Assembly: GCA_031772625.1 (NCBI GenBank)
Contig: CM062811.1
Coordinates: 645,496,820-645,560,819 of the forward strand
Length of the DNA stretch: 64,000 nt
Direction: 5' to 3'
Source: Pinus tabuliformis
Taxonomy: Eukaryota; Streptophyta; Pinopsida; Pinales; Pinaceae
Shown: piece after piece, positions 22,462 to 33,738 of the stretch
Position numbering within the stretch: the first letter of the stretch is position 1
Layout of the letters: each line of letters starts with the position of its first letter
Position numbers and translations under genes: made by a program
Notes under the pieces: generated by a model
The model's database searches: none
Seen by the model: the letters and a program-made list of their open reading frames with translations, nothing else
Told to the model about the DNA's origin: nothing

Positions 22462-22883
22462 GAGAAATTTTGAGGTCTAAAATGGGCCTCCTAAGGAATA
22501 TTATAAAATAATAGTGGAAATAATAAAATAATATTAGATTACCTCATCGAGTTTTGGAAGGAAAAAAGAAAAACTACTTTTTCAACTCATATTTTCAACT
22601 TCTCCCTGCAATTTTAGTCAAATTTCAAGTCGAAGGACTCATTGTATGTAAAATTTAATTTTGCATCTAATGAATGCTCTTGCTCAAAATTTGAGTAAAA
22701 TAATAAGGAGATAAGTTGCAAATACGATTTGAAAAGGTTGTTTTTTTTTTACCTTTTTACTCCAAAAATGGTGAATCATCTACCATGGCTAACATCGTCA
22801 TATTGAATCTTATTGGTTCTTATAAAGCTGATTTTTGTTGTACATTTTTGTTTTGGGGCCCATTTTTTACCTCAAAATTTCTC
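22462..22883 (-). mobile_element. Foldback (MITE-like) element, internally deleted inverted copy
   Basis: Its left part matches the complement of the right arm of 11757-12377 (GAAATTTTGAGGTCTAAAATGGGCC..., ACTTTTTCAACTCATATTTTCAAC). Its right part matches the complement of the left arm (CTCCAAAAATGGTGA, CTTATTGGTTCTTATAAAG, TTGTTGTACATTTTT). The centre, about 200 bp, is missing. TA again flanks both ends. Two separate copies with different neighbours show that this is a mobile family. Confidence 0.8.
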
Positions 22884-23211
22884 TAATGAGGGTGAATAAA
22901 TATGTTAGAACTAAATCAAGTTAGGACAAACACCCCTAAGGCTAAACTATTGGCTCGAACCAAACAACACACATTAGAAAATTTCTAGAAAGGTAGTCAC
23001 ATGCAAACCAAAGATGAAGAAGTTGGTGGTGGGAAAATTATACTAGCAACCTGCTTCCCAACCCTTTTAGCTGTGAACTCGGTCCAAGTTCCCTTATTAG
23101 CCATGAGGCACCCCTCAGGACAAAGAGAGTATGACTAATATTCAGCCTAGAACTACTACATTGGGGCAGAAATTCTAATAGCAAAATATGAAGGAGTGCA
23201 TAACATCAAAA
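22884..23211. other. Unassigned DNA
   Basis: Nothing recognised. Confidence 0.2.
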
Positions 23212-23405
23212 AAAGTGTCGGAAGTTAAATGTATTTCTGTTTTTTCTAAAATACTGACTACAGTCGAATATCCGACAATAGATCTTTAACAAACGAATAC
23301 TCAATGAAATATATTTTTCTATCGATTATCCGCCATTTTCCTATAATCCCTCTAGTTGTCAAATATCCGACGGGATTTTTTTTACCATCAAATATCCGAC
23401 ACTTT
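23212..23405. repeat. Short inverted-repeat segment with ATATCCGAC motifs
   Basis: AAAGTGTCGGA at 23212-23222 is inverted at 23395-23405 (TCCGACACTTT). The interior and right edge repeat AATATCCGAC (near 23268, 23368, 23391, with a variant near 23430). It could be a tiny non-autonomous element; no target duplication was established. Confidence 0.35.
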
Positions 23406-23522
23406 ATCCAATATGAAAATGTGTTGTCCAATATCCAACAAATGACAATTAATCATTAAATAACATTCTATTCCACTATTAATGGATTTTTTCGCTAACA
23501 ATGTTTAAAATGGGACCACTTT

Positions 23523-23555
23523 ACATTGAGTTTAAATAAATAAAATAAATATAAC

Positions 23556-23617
<62 letters not shown>

Positions 23618-23632
23618 ATATATATATATATA

Positions 23633-23691
<59 letters not shown>

Positions 23692-23750
23692 CTATATATA
23701 TATATATAAATATACATTGAGTTTATATTTATTTTATTTAAACTCAATGT

Positions 23751-23801
<51 letters not shown>
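23523..23801. repeat. TA microsatellite flanked by inverted ACATTGAGTTTAA arms
   Basis: (TA)n with occasional C interruptions occupies about 23558-23712 and 23751-23801. ACATTGAGTTTAAATAAATA at 23523 recurs inverted at about 23725-23750. A perfect small palindrome (arms ACATTGAGTTTA) lies at 23714-23750. The whole could extrude as a large hairpin. Confidence 0.8.
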
Positions 23802-23805
<4 letters not shown>

Positions 23806-24180
23806 TCAATAATATACTAATATTAACATAATATTATATGATTATAACATAAATTATATAACCTTCACATAGTTGTTTTTGACATCCTATAATGCATTTT
23901 ATAATATTCTTTTGGGAGGTGTTTTACCTATGTTGTCATGGTGTGGACTAGAAAATATTATTTGATTATTTTTGTTATGGTCGATTAAAGGGTTAGGTTG
24001 AGTTTGAGGTTAATTACTTTATGGGATTAGGGATAAGGGGTTACTGTTTAAGGGTTTATGAGTTAGAGGATAGGGGTTAGGGGTTTAAAGGCTTAGGGAA
24101 ATTGGGTTAATGTGTTATGGGGTTAATTAGGACCTAGAGTATTTAAAGTTTAATCATGGGTTTTGTTAGCACCTAAATCT
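23802..24180. other. AT-rich DNA with a degenerate GGGTTA-rich stretch
   Basis: Positions 23990-24125 are rich in GGGTTAG/GGGTTTA-like words but with no regular array. It is a low-complexity stretch, not a telomere. Confidence 0.4.
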
Positions 24181-26390
24181 GCCCTAGGATGAAGGAAGGC
24201 AAAATTCAGGGTAACCACAAACCACGGTCAGTTTGGTAGCTAGCCCTACCAGAACAAGAGAGGGCTCTCTTCGAGTCACGATCAGTAAATATATAGGCAA
24301 AAACGGTTTGAGATGACTTACAGTGAAATATTGATCTTAGGCTAGTAAGTGAATAGGGATACAAGAAATAATTTTTATGAATGACTGAGCTTCTGGGATG
24401 GTATGGGACCAACGGTCAGCAAAGAACAGAGAATTTAATACAAAGGCACAGATTACTTCATGAGGCAAGGCAGGTAGAAAGTGTATCAATTTAGTTTGAA
24501 ATAACGCGGAATGGAGAGATTGCTTAGGAGAGTGAAAAGGGCATACATTCATGAACCCTTTTCAACAGAAGAAGAACACTGAACATGAAATTTTCCCACA
24601 GGCAGAGCAAAAAAATTGAATTCTACCTTATCTAACTCAGAAAATTTCAGTGGAAATGGATATGAATTGAACTATGAACATTACAAAATACATATGAAAC
24701 ATAAGAGACACATTTACTACACTCACAACCACATGAATCTCATGAAACAGAGCCGCTGCCTTCCATTAATTCTTTGTCAAAAATATACAGTGAAGAAGCA
24801 GAGTTTCTTTCCCATAGTCTCCCAGAAGTTACAAGCCAACCAACCTTTTGCAAATGGTTCGCATACAATATATAGAATATGCCATGAAGAGATATAACGC
24901 CCAATGGTTGGAGAGTTACTCGAATCATTACAAAATGTAGGTGAAGAGCCAACCATCAGCTACATGTGCAGCGTTACAAACATGACAAATGGCTTGGGTG
25001 ACTGTTTGCCTTCCTTTGCCACTTGGATAGAAGCCAATCTGGAGTGAAAATACTTTAAATGCCACTTTAGGTGCCAAAAAACTGAAATGTAGATGAGCGG
25101 GCCCACTAGGAGAAGTCGCGAATCGAAATTTCGTGAAACGGAAGCAAATTTGGCAATTTTTCCTGTGTGCACTGCGCCATTTTCTCTGTGCGCTGCGCTA
25201 CTTTGGAACCTGATTGGTGGCACTTTCAGGTGTCCAAAATGTTCCCAAGTGTACTTTTTGGAAAGCCTGTCATGTCTACTTTCTAACCCAACTAGAATTT
25301 CTGAATTTGGTGCTCATTTGCCCCTCCAAATATTCATTCTCCCAAGACTGCTTCTTGTGTGTCAAATGAGGCTGCCTAAAGGCAGAGTGCTGTTACAGTC
25401 AACTTTTGAATGCCTTCCTCAACTCCAAATTGAGCTCATGATATCTCATTAGAAATATCTTTTTGTCAAGTTAACATTTGGCTCATCAAGCAAGTCTTTT
25501 GGCCGACCGAGCTAGGAGAAAACTTGATTTTCCGAAGGTCATTTCAGAGGTGCATCAATTCTCCCAAGGCGATTGTATTTTTGACATTTCTCCAAAACCA
25601 TGACACCTGTGTAAAAAGTGAAGGGGTTTTTTCTTCCTTGGAATGTTGTGGACAAAAACCTCTCTCAGTTTTCCCAAATTCATCTTTTACTGCTCAGAAA
25701 CATCATTGGAGTAGAACCTATCCCGATGTGTGGAACAAGAGATTTGTTGAAATGAAGCGAAATGAAGGGAATAAGCGGCTTCTAAATTCTTGGGAAAATT
25801 TTTGGAAGTAGGGAGGGATATTAAGAAGCATGGGAAAGTGAAATTTCAAAGATTAAGTGAGGGGAACGGGTCCAAAAAGGAAAAACACAGGTCCAACCTA
25901 GAAAATTGCCAAGTTGTAGCAAGAAACTAGGGTTTGTGCGAAAATGAGGAATTTGGGGGATCTTAGTGATGGGAAGTGTTTGATAAGGTACTTTAAGGAT
26001 AGGGGAAGGTGTATGAACATCAGGATACAAGTATTGCTGATGATTAGACCATCCAAGATAAATTTCCTTCAAAACCCTCGGAGAGGGAAATGACCGTGGC
26101 TAGGTGCAACTGAAGCATGAACAAGGTGTAAAATGACCCATTGAAACCTAGATGATGATGCCAACCCTCTAAATGATGGTAGACTTAGCTGAATAGTGAA
26201 ATAGATCGACATTTGGACAACTTTGAAAGGAGTGAAAGCAAACCCTAGACCTAATGCCTAGTGACCAAATTTTACTTGAAGACTCACTGAAATGATAAAA
26301 TTTGACCTTGACACCTTAAAATCACTTTGTAAGAGCATGTTTAATCACTGGAGGAAGGCTACAAAGACTGACACTAACAGGTTTTTTAGG
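24181..26390. other. Unassigned DNA
   Basis: Many overlapping short frames on both strands (for example 24897-24616, 25223-24960, 25452-25093) show no conserved motif. GCCACTTTAGGTGCCAAAA near 25060 and GGCACTTTCAGGTGTCCAAA near 25220 are similar phrases. I find no gene I can support. Confidence 0.25.
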
Positions 26391-27447
26391 ATCATTATTA
26401 ATAAGTTTTTGAAGTATATTATGCGCATAATTTAAAAGATGGACACAGTGAATACATTTTTATAGGAAAGAAGAAAAAAATTATAGAATATATTGTAATA
26501 AATTTTTATAAGATAAAATAGTTTTATTAAAAAATTAATTGTACAAATTTGATTAAAAATAAAATTACTATAGAGAAAGATAAAAGGATTCATTTTATTA
26601 ATTTAGGTAAGATAATAATTAATAAAAAACCATCTTTTATGAAAAAAAAAGTTACTTTATTGATTAAAAAGTTTAAATTTATAAACCACAATTTATTTAA
26701 ATGCTATGTTCCTAACCACAATCTATTTCACTCATAAAAGAGACTCTTTCTCATTTTTTAAGGAAAAAGTATGGGACACGTGCCTTGCAACTGGTGTTTC
26801 AAAATGTTTTAGGTGACAATGAACTTTTTAAGCTCAAGTGATATAAAGTGAAGAATTCTCTATATAAAGTCACTTTTTATGATAAGTAAAGGGTCTCATT
26901 TGTTGTAAATTGTGACAAAACTAATTGAAGTAATATCAAAGCTATAATAGTTTTAGCAAAATGGTAGATTAATGAAATGTTTGGTAAATCATCAATGGTT
27001 AGTTTTTCCAAATTTATCTTATTATCACTCATGCAAGGTAGAACATTCAATTTTGAATGTCTTTTGAAGTAGGCGCAATGTTTTTATTATATAATATTCA
27101 CTTACCACTAAGTACAACGGAGTGTATTTTTCACATTTTGGTCAAATTAAATAAGTAGTTAAAGAGAAAGAATACCCCATTTCATGTAGAAGGAGAGATA
27201 TTTGATGTCATGCCTTAGTAAAAGAAGGGTTTCTTATAAAAACTATATTTAGTGGGTTCCTGCCACTTGCCTAAATAAAAAATTGTTCTTCCTTTATGAA
27301 ATCTTAAAGAAGCATAACACTATCCATCAAGAAAATATATGTGCGATGTTCAACTCATGTTGACAATTAGTGCACACTTTCGTTGACAACCTCCCTCACT
27401 TTGGTTGCATTTGTACTTTTATTTTGGTGATTTTTCTCAACTATTGT
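26391..27447. other. Strongly AT-rich unassigned DNA
   Basis: Poly-A/T-rich, with a 62-codon Lys/Ile-rich frame at 26549-26737 that reflects composition. No organelle gene is recognised. Confidence 0.25.
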
Positions 27448-28051
27448 TGATCCAAGTGGATATTGGTGGCCACTCGCCTATCCCACCTCGACCTATAGTT
27501 GATTTCATCAGTTTCCTTATTTATAGCATAGTTTACTATTTTTAGCATCTTTTCAGGTCCTGAATTTCTAGAGAAATTTTGACCCCCTAAATGGTGTTTT
27601 TTTGAGGTCCTAAGTGAGCCCATAGCCATAGGAAAGGGCCTACAACAAAATTACATGGATAGATATTTCTAACAAGGTATTGTACACACCAAACAGAGAT
27701 CACATGACCAAGTTATGACCCTAGGAAGTTCGTTGTCCAACAAACCGCATCGGGACCCACAAACTCTTGGCGTTCCATCTCCTAGGGTTAGGGTTTTGGT
27801 TTTTTAGGGTTTCCCCTTGTTGTTAAAGAATAAAAATTCCCTTGAGCCTCATTGTAGCATAGTCATAGGCATGTAGCCACCATATCTCTTCTCATAGATA
27901 AGCTATGAGCACTCGAGCTAGTTTATTTCCATTCTGTTTGTAAGCATATTTCAGTTCTTTGATATTAATGAAATGAAGATTTATTTATGTTTCATCTCTA
28001 TGTTTATGTTTATTTTTGTATTATTTTACGTTCATTCACAATTCTGGATCA
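27448..28051 (+). repeat. Element A 5' LTR
   Basis: 604 bp from TGATCCAAGTGG to CTGGATCA. It is supported by the adjoining primer site and by a second family copy, the solo LTR at 54244-53653, which is aligned in inverted orientation over its length (GATATTGGTGGCC, CTTTGATATTAATGAAATGAAG and others). The rest of A resumes at 55247. Confidence 0.8.
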
Positions 28052-28052
28052 A

Positions 28053-28063
28053 TGGTATTAGAG
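28053..28063 (+). other. Element A primer-binding site
   Basis: TGGTATTAGAG, one C-to-T change from the initiator-Met site TGGTATCAGAG, one base past the LTR. Confidence 0.8.
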
Positions 28064-28126
28064 AAGTCTTCTCTTTCTTTATCTTTTTCTGCATGTCCAC
28101 AATGAGGTCGGGTATAAGGAGGTAGG
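28064..28126 (+). pseudogene. Element A leader and first codons of gag
   Basis: A C/T-rich leader precedes an ATG at 28093. The sequence ends GTAGG at 28126, where element B is inserted, and continues at 55252 after TTAGG (55247-55251), a 4-of-5 target duplication. Confidence 0.6.
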
Positions 28127-30160
28127 TGTAACACTTCTCTCCCACATTTACCCAAGGTAACTAGTCCACTAGGGTAAACAAAGAGTTATTATGATATGAT
28201 TCAACTCCCCATGTATAGTTAAGGAAGTGAAACCAACAAGACAAGAGCAATCTGACCTTCCTCAGGAGCTACATAACCTTCAAGAGACAACCAACCCTTC
28301 TAGGTGCCCAACCCCTAAGACAACTTGATGCTTTTTTGAACTAGACCCCTAGTCACTCCCATGACAAGACATGCATGCGACTGAGATGCTCTAGTCACTC
28401 CCACAAAAAGGAATCCATGTGATTGTCCCTTTTTCAGACAATTATGTGCTAACAACCCTAGATTCTGAGTCACTTTTTCAGGGATGGGACTTAGGCCTCT
28501 ACCCAAAACTTCATGAAACTTCTAGAAATGATAAATAAAAATGAAACATGGTTATTAATGCAAACACTTCAACAAGGAATTGGCCTGATCCATATTAGCC
28601 ATGACAAGAATTCTGTCAAATAGATCATGAACATGTAATCTCCAAGTCATAACAACAGATATGAACATAGGGATCTCATACTTTCATCAAGGAGGGTTGA
28701 TGTCTCCTCCCAATAGCTGAAATGTTAGATATTAGGTCTTTTATTCATTAAAATTTCATATACTAACCAAAACATGATGAGAGCCATACATCAGGACTAT
28801 CATAAAACATGCTTATAATGAGAAAATAACTAGAGAAATATCCATGATGAAACAACCATAAAAGCCATATAATGACAAGCACATTTAGTCATAAAATACC
28901 AAAGGAAAATGAGATATTATTAACATAAGAAAATCCAACCAAGTCAAATACTTCCATGTACCACCCGACGATAGATTGAGCTGAACTAAATCTCTCTTTC
29001 AACCAATCACCCTCACACCATATTCCAAGCATGAATATGGGATCTCATGGAATAAACTAAGAAAACCAAACCAGGCTTCCAGAGGCCAAAGCACCTCAAC
29101 CCTCAACAATTGATTCCACCTCACGGTCAAACATCACTAACCATCACTAGATTGGTCTCTACCCAAGCTTTCCAGGGCTCCAGAGCATTTATTCCAACCA
29201 AGGCTTCTAGGACTAGTAACTCAACCCACAACTATTGTCAAACTCTAAAGCGTTGTCTAACCAAGGATTCTAGGACTAGTAACTCAACCCACCAAGGGCT
29301 CTAGAGCATCTGTCCAACCAAGGCTTCCAATACTAGTAACTCAACCCAAGTTGTTATAAGGCTTCCAGAGTGTTTCTCCAACCAAGGCTCCAGGAACTAA
29401 TAACTCAACCCAAATCCATAATTAACATTAGAAACAAAAAAAAAAGTAAAACAGAAAATGCCATGGTTATCTAGGAAATGATAAGGTTAGGAAAAACCAC
29501 TGTCAATCCAGGCAATCCTCCATGCCACTGACATATCATAACCAATAAACCACATGCATATGCATGCCAAAATTAGCAAGGAAATCATACATGCAACTCA
29601 GTACCTGCAAGTAAAACCCATTGTAGTTGTTGATTCCATTGTCCTCTTACACTTTCCTGCTCTTCCACTGCCTTCTTGCTCCAAATCCCAGGTATGCCAC
29701 ACTCCTCCAAGAGTACTCCAAGAAAACTCTAAGTGTCAAAGAGTATGAGAGAGAGAGAGAGAGTAGAATGAGAGCTCCAAAAACTGAACTGACAAAATCT
29801 AACACTGACAAAAAGCTACAAATTGATCCTTATAAGCCTTTTTATTAATTAGGCCTCTATTTTCTTCAATTTACATTATATTTCCTTAATTTTCCTCCTC
29901 ACATGCAACATGTGACCTTTCACTTCCCTTTTCTCCTATTTTCCATTATTTTCATAAATAAAATGTCAATTAATGTCTCATGCCTTTCCAAAGCCTTTTC
30001 CATTTCCTTTTCCAATTTTCATAGCCATTAATTAATCACAAGTGATCCCAATCACTATGTTTTTGCCCAATGTTTAGCTTGGAATACACGTCCCATGACC
30101 TTGGTTATTATTTTTCCTTTATTAACTTTACTACATGGATTTTTGATGAGGGCTGTTACA
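28127..30160 (-). repeat. B 3' LTR with internal tandem repeats
   Basis: 2,034 bp, plus-strand reading TGTAACACTTC...GGCTGTTACA. Its partner is 52598-55246. A roughly 60-bp tandem array lies at about 29165-29410, its units ending AACCAAGGCTTCTAGGACTA, then GTAACTCAACCCA, at 29196, 29259, 29316 and 29380. A GA run (29748-29762) is also inside. The small open frames in it are not genes. Confidence 0.88.
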
Positions 30161-30185
30161 GAACCCTCCCCCTTGGGGGAACAAC
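30161..30185 (-). other. B polypurine tract
   Basis: The plus strand reads GAACCCTCCCCCTTGGGGGA. The element strand is therefore a purine-rich AAGGGGGAGGGTTC immediately before the LTR. Confidence 0.6.
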
Positions 30186-30470
30186 ATCCTCAGTGTTTAA
30201 TGACACCTACAACCAACAATACCAATGAAAAGAAAAAAATATTTCCCATGGAGCTTTATAATTGAGCTCGTTTCAATATTTACAATGAACAACCTGTTGA
30301 AAATAAAACCAACATGACAACCATAACAATCATAACAACCATAATAACATGACACACATACCACTTATTGGAGCTTCCTAGCATAGCACATGGCAGAATT
30401 TACATCTTTATATATATATATATATATATACCAAAACACCACACCAAAACATATACCAAAAGAAATCCAC
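30186..30470 (-). other. B 3' untranslated interval with short TA repeat
   Basis: Lies between the pol stop and the polypurine tract. A TA dinucleotide run occupies about 30411-30430. Confidence 0.5.
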
Positions 30471-31996
30471 TCAATCAATTAATAGAGAAGGATACATAGA
30501 CCACATCTGATCAGTGATCTCCCATGTAGCTTCATCAGGACTAAAGTTCTTCCATCACACTTTAACTTGCTCGATTCTGGAGCATGAGAATATTTCACTG
30601 CAAAATAAACTAAGGTTCCAGATGGAATTCTCCTTCTAGTTAGACTTGCAATACATACCAGTCAATCACATGATCATCATCTTTCACATACTTCTTAAGA
30701 AATGACACATGGAAAACACCATGGACTTTCACTGTCGGAGGCAGTGAAAGTCGATAATCTACTAGGCTAATCCTCCAAAGAATCTTAAAAGGTCCAAAAA
30801 ATTGAGGTGCCAGCTTGGCACATGATCCAATCCTCAAAGAGCTCTTCTTGGGCTTGATGCACAAGTACACATGTTCCCTCACTTGAAACTCATTAAACAT
30901 CCTATTTTGATCTACATAATTCTTTTGTCTATATTATGTTGCATTTAAATTCTGCTTGATAACCTACATTTCATGTTCCAACTCTTCCAACATGTTTGGT
31001 CCTATCAAAACCCTATTAACCAGATCACTCCAATTGATGGGAGTGTTACAACTCTGCTCATAGAGTGCCTCAAATAGGCTCATCCTCAGAGACACCTGAT
31101 ACCCATTGCTGTAAGAAACTCAACCAGTGGAAGATACTCTTCCCACTTTCATTATTGATGAATCACATACATCCTTAGCATGTCCTCCAAAATCCTGTTG
31201 ACCTTCTCTATCTGTCCATTTGTCTACAGATGATAAACTATACTAAAGGCCAACTCTATACCCAAACCTGGCAACAACTATTTCCAAAACTTCGAAGTGA
31301 AATTAGCATCCCTATTTGACACAATCTTCTTCGGAACACTATGCAATCTCACCACATCTCTGATGAAGAATTGTGCTACATCATTAGCTAAATAGGTAGA
31401 CTTCACTGGAATGAGGTGTGTTGCCTTTGTCAACATGTCAACCACAACCATAATAGAATCATGTTGTTTTGATGTCCTCGACAAACCTATAATGAAATCC
31501 ATGGAAATGACCTCCCATTTCCACTACGGAATCAGAATCGGTTGTATTAGTCCACCTAGATGCTTACAGTATGATTTTACCTATTGATAATCTAGGCATC
31601 TCACAACAAACTTTGCCACCCCTTTCTTGAAATTCGGCCAATGGTAGAACTTCTTCAAAACTATCAATGTCTTTTGATATCTCGGGTAACATGAATACGA
31701 CTTAGCATGAAATTACCTCAACATAATATTATTGAGTTCATTGTTGTCCGACACATAGATTTTGTCCCTAAATATCACCAAACCATCTTCCATGAGATGA
31801 TAGTCAACATATTGTTCACCTGTACCTTGTTGTTGTAACTTGTGCTTAAGTTCCCTATACCCATCATCCTGTTGTTCTGCCTATAAGATCTGATCCTGTA
31901 AATATTTCCCATAGGATCTCATAGCTACTATATGATTCACATGTATCCTCGTGCTAAGAGCATCTACAAACCTATTCTCCTTACCTTTAATGTACC
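30471..31996 (-). pseudogene. B integrase and chromodomain
   Basis: Minus strand, N- to C-terminal from right to left. The order is a decayed zinc domain (RYQKTLIVLKKFYHWPNF, CLDYQ), catalytic core WEVISMDFIIGLSRTSK (first Asp, near 31500), VSNRDANFTSKFWK (second Asp, near 31310), and NGQIEKVNRILEDML (Glu, near 31200). Then the frame 30900-30640 with FGPFKILWRISLVDYRLSLP and VFHVSFLKKYV, and a chromodomain tail (PDEATWEITDQMW) ending in TGA at 30471. All three catalytic residues are readable, but stops and shifts break the frame. It is separated from its RNase H by element C. Confidence 0.85.
31992..31996. repeat. Target-site duplication of C, left copy
   Basis: GTACC before the LTR. The right copy at 48939-48943 is ATACC, one transition different. 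Confidence 0.7.
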
Positions 31997-32176
31997 TGTT
32001 GGGAATGGGATCCCCCAAGGGCAATTTTTGGGGCTAAAAGCCCATGTTTGAGTCAAATTTTGTAATAAAAATGTAAAGACTCTGCATTTTGTGGTCGTGG
32101 AGCGCGAAGGTGTCATGTGTCATAAAGGGTAGTCCTCCCTTAGTTTTGTAAAGTAAAGTCGACTATAAGAGATCTA

Positions 32177-32220
32177 CCCATGGTCTGCGGACCATGGGAT
32201 TGTATAAAAAGAGTCAAGCT
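32177..32220 (+). promoter_or_regulatory. C LTR palindrome and TATA box
   Basis: CCCATGGTC and GACCATGGG form a perfect 9-bp inverted repeat with a 4-base centre at 32177-32198. TGTATAAAAA, a TATA box, follows at 32211-32220. The right LTR keeps both (48138-48159 with one mismatch, TATA at about 48172). The arrangement fits an LTR core promoter. Confidence 0.5.
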
Positions 32221-32319
32221 CTAAGTAGTTAGAGGGATAATAGAATGATGAATAATGTAAGAGAATCATATCTTTGAAGAAAGAAGTCTAAGTCTTAGAT
32301 TGTAATGTAGGTAGAGGCT

Positions 32320-32375
32320 CTGCAACTGAGTGCGCAGAGGCCTAGGGTAGAAGTCCGCAGCTGAGTGCGCGGACC
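32320..32375 (+). other. Twin hairpins in C LTR transcript region
   Basis: CTCTGC...GCGCAGAG (32320-32340) and GTCCGC...GCGCGGAC (32354-32375) share the loop word CTGAGT. They lie about 100-165 bases after the TATA box, so they would be in the element RNA. The right LTR has a diverged version near 48278-48331. Confidence 0.45.
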
Positions 32376-32981
32376 CCTATAGCTATGTGTGTAGGGTGGA
32401 CAGAGGTTGTAAACACTTGGAAGATAGTAATAAAGAGAGATATTCTGCAATTTCTGCGTCTTTGTTCTGTTGATGCATCTGGATACTTTATGTATGAATT
32501 TCCTTTATTATGCTTATATGATGTGTGAATGAATACAATTACATTGAATAATTGAACACTTTTACGAATATCTGTTTACGCGGTGTTAACTACAATTGTT
32601 CGAGAAGATAAGCAAGTTACTTATATTAATTGGGGAATCTGCATGGCACGCTGCCACAACAAACACGAAAGTATATGAGCAACAGATTAGGGCTACATGA
32701 AGGACAATCGTATCCTTTCGCTGAGGTATTAAAGGCTGGAAGAGAGGGTTTGTCTTGCAAGCCCTAGAGTGAAGCAACCTACGCGAAAGCAGGGATAGAG
32801 GAAATCAAACGACATCATAACCATCTCAGGGTGCAAAAACTTGGTTCCAGCATCTCCCCATACTGCTTCGGGTGAGACTTCGGTCCGCGCTCTGTGAGCT
32901 AATGCCAAAAGGGCCAGTAGTGTAGGAATTTGTTTGGATAATTAACATTGAACCTGGGTCAGGCCCCCTCGAGCCAACAAA

Positions 32982-32999
32982 TGGTTTCGTTGCCGAGGT
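32982..32999 (+). other. C primer-binding site (decayed)
   Basis: TGGTTTCGTTGCCGAGG follows the LTR by two bases. It resembles the TGGCGCCGTTGCCGG site common in Tat/Athila gypsy elements, with changes mainly of the C-to-T type. Confidence 0.55.
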
Positions 33000-33738
33000 C
33001 GGAATCTGCATAAGAGATTTGTGATGTCATATCACTAGAATCCAACTAAGAAAGAGATCAGAGACTGGTTGGATAGGAAGATCTACGAGTTCGCAGCGTA
33101 GGAGAATAGAAACCGCCGACTGAAAAAGGAATAATGGTTGGACAGGTACCTATATGTAAAGATCCACGAGATCTTTTTCTGCTCCTTCCCTATTGAGCTA
33201 TATGAGTGGATTGCGAAGCTAGCAAATAGCCAAGGTGGAAACTTGACAGTCCTGTTGTTTGGACCCCGGAACTAATACAGAAATTGGAAGCATTTGAGGA
33301 CAATATCACCCGCGTTGTCAACCATTGGCTCAATCATGTCATAAGAGGATTTGTGACTAAGTTCGCGGTCGACACTTCAGTGAGCTACAACGAGGTGGAG
33401 TGGTGCTTTTTCAAAGGACCGCAAGGTAAGTACGTGAAATATTTGAATACCTCGATTAAAATGCTATTGTGTGAAAAACGAGTTATGCAGCTACCTTGAT
33501 GTTTGGAACTACGCGAAGCAGAAAAACTTACAGGAAAAAATGAATAAAGGGTTCGGAGTATAGTCCATTGATTTCACCTCCGCGAGGTGATGATCAAGGA
33601 ATAGCGAAGGTTTCTCCGTGTAGTGATATTCAGTTAATAAGACAAGGATTCCCATGAATACCACCTCCGCCCACACCACCTCCAACTTTGCCACCATCAC
33701 CTCCAACTTCACTCGTCCCACCTCCACCACAGTTTAGT
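33000..33738 (+). pseudogene. C leader and N-terminal gag extension
   Basis: Contains the 71-codon frame 33284-33499 (MEAFEDNITRVVNHWL..., VSYNEVEWCFFKGPQGKYV), followed by a Pro-rich stretch (PPPPTPPPTLPPSPPT-like, about 33658-33730) that runs in frame into the gag start at 33739. The part before 33284 is broken by shifts. No known domain is recognised. It belongs to the same polyprotein. Confidence 0.55.

Larger units (their letters stand above)
31997..32979 (+). repeat. C 5' LTR
   Basis: 983 bp, TGTTGGGAATGGGATC...CGAGCCAACA. It matches 47958-48938 along its length with scattered, mostly C/T and G/A, differences. Confidence 0.9.

Noticed and set aside
11757..22883. A composite transposon bounded by the two inverted foldback copies
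   Set aside because: Each copy has its own TA flanks and the copies differ in length. Nothing shows that the 10-kb interval moved as a unit.
23260..23400. Cold/drought-response DRE elements (CCGAC core)
   Set aside because: The words are ATATCCGAC, lacking the A/G before CCGAC, and no gene lies downstream.
23990..24125. Interstitial telomeric repeat
   Set aside because: GGGTTA-like words are irregular, without a TTTAGGG array; the same applies to the short GGGTTAGGG stretch at 27783-27795.
26391..26760. Inserted organelle DNA
   Set aside because: It is AT-rich but contains no recognisable plastid or mitochondrial gene sequence.
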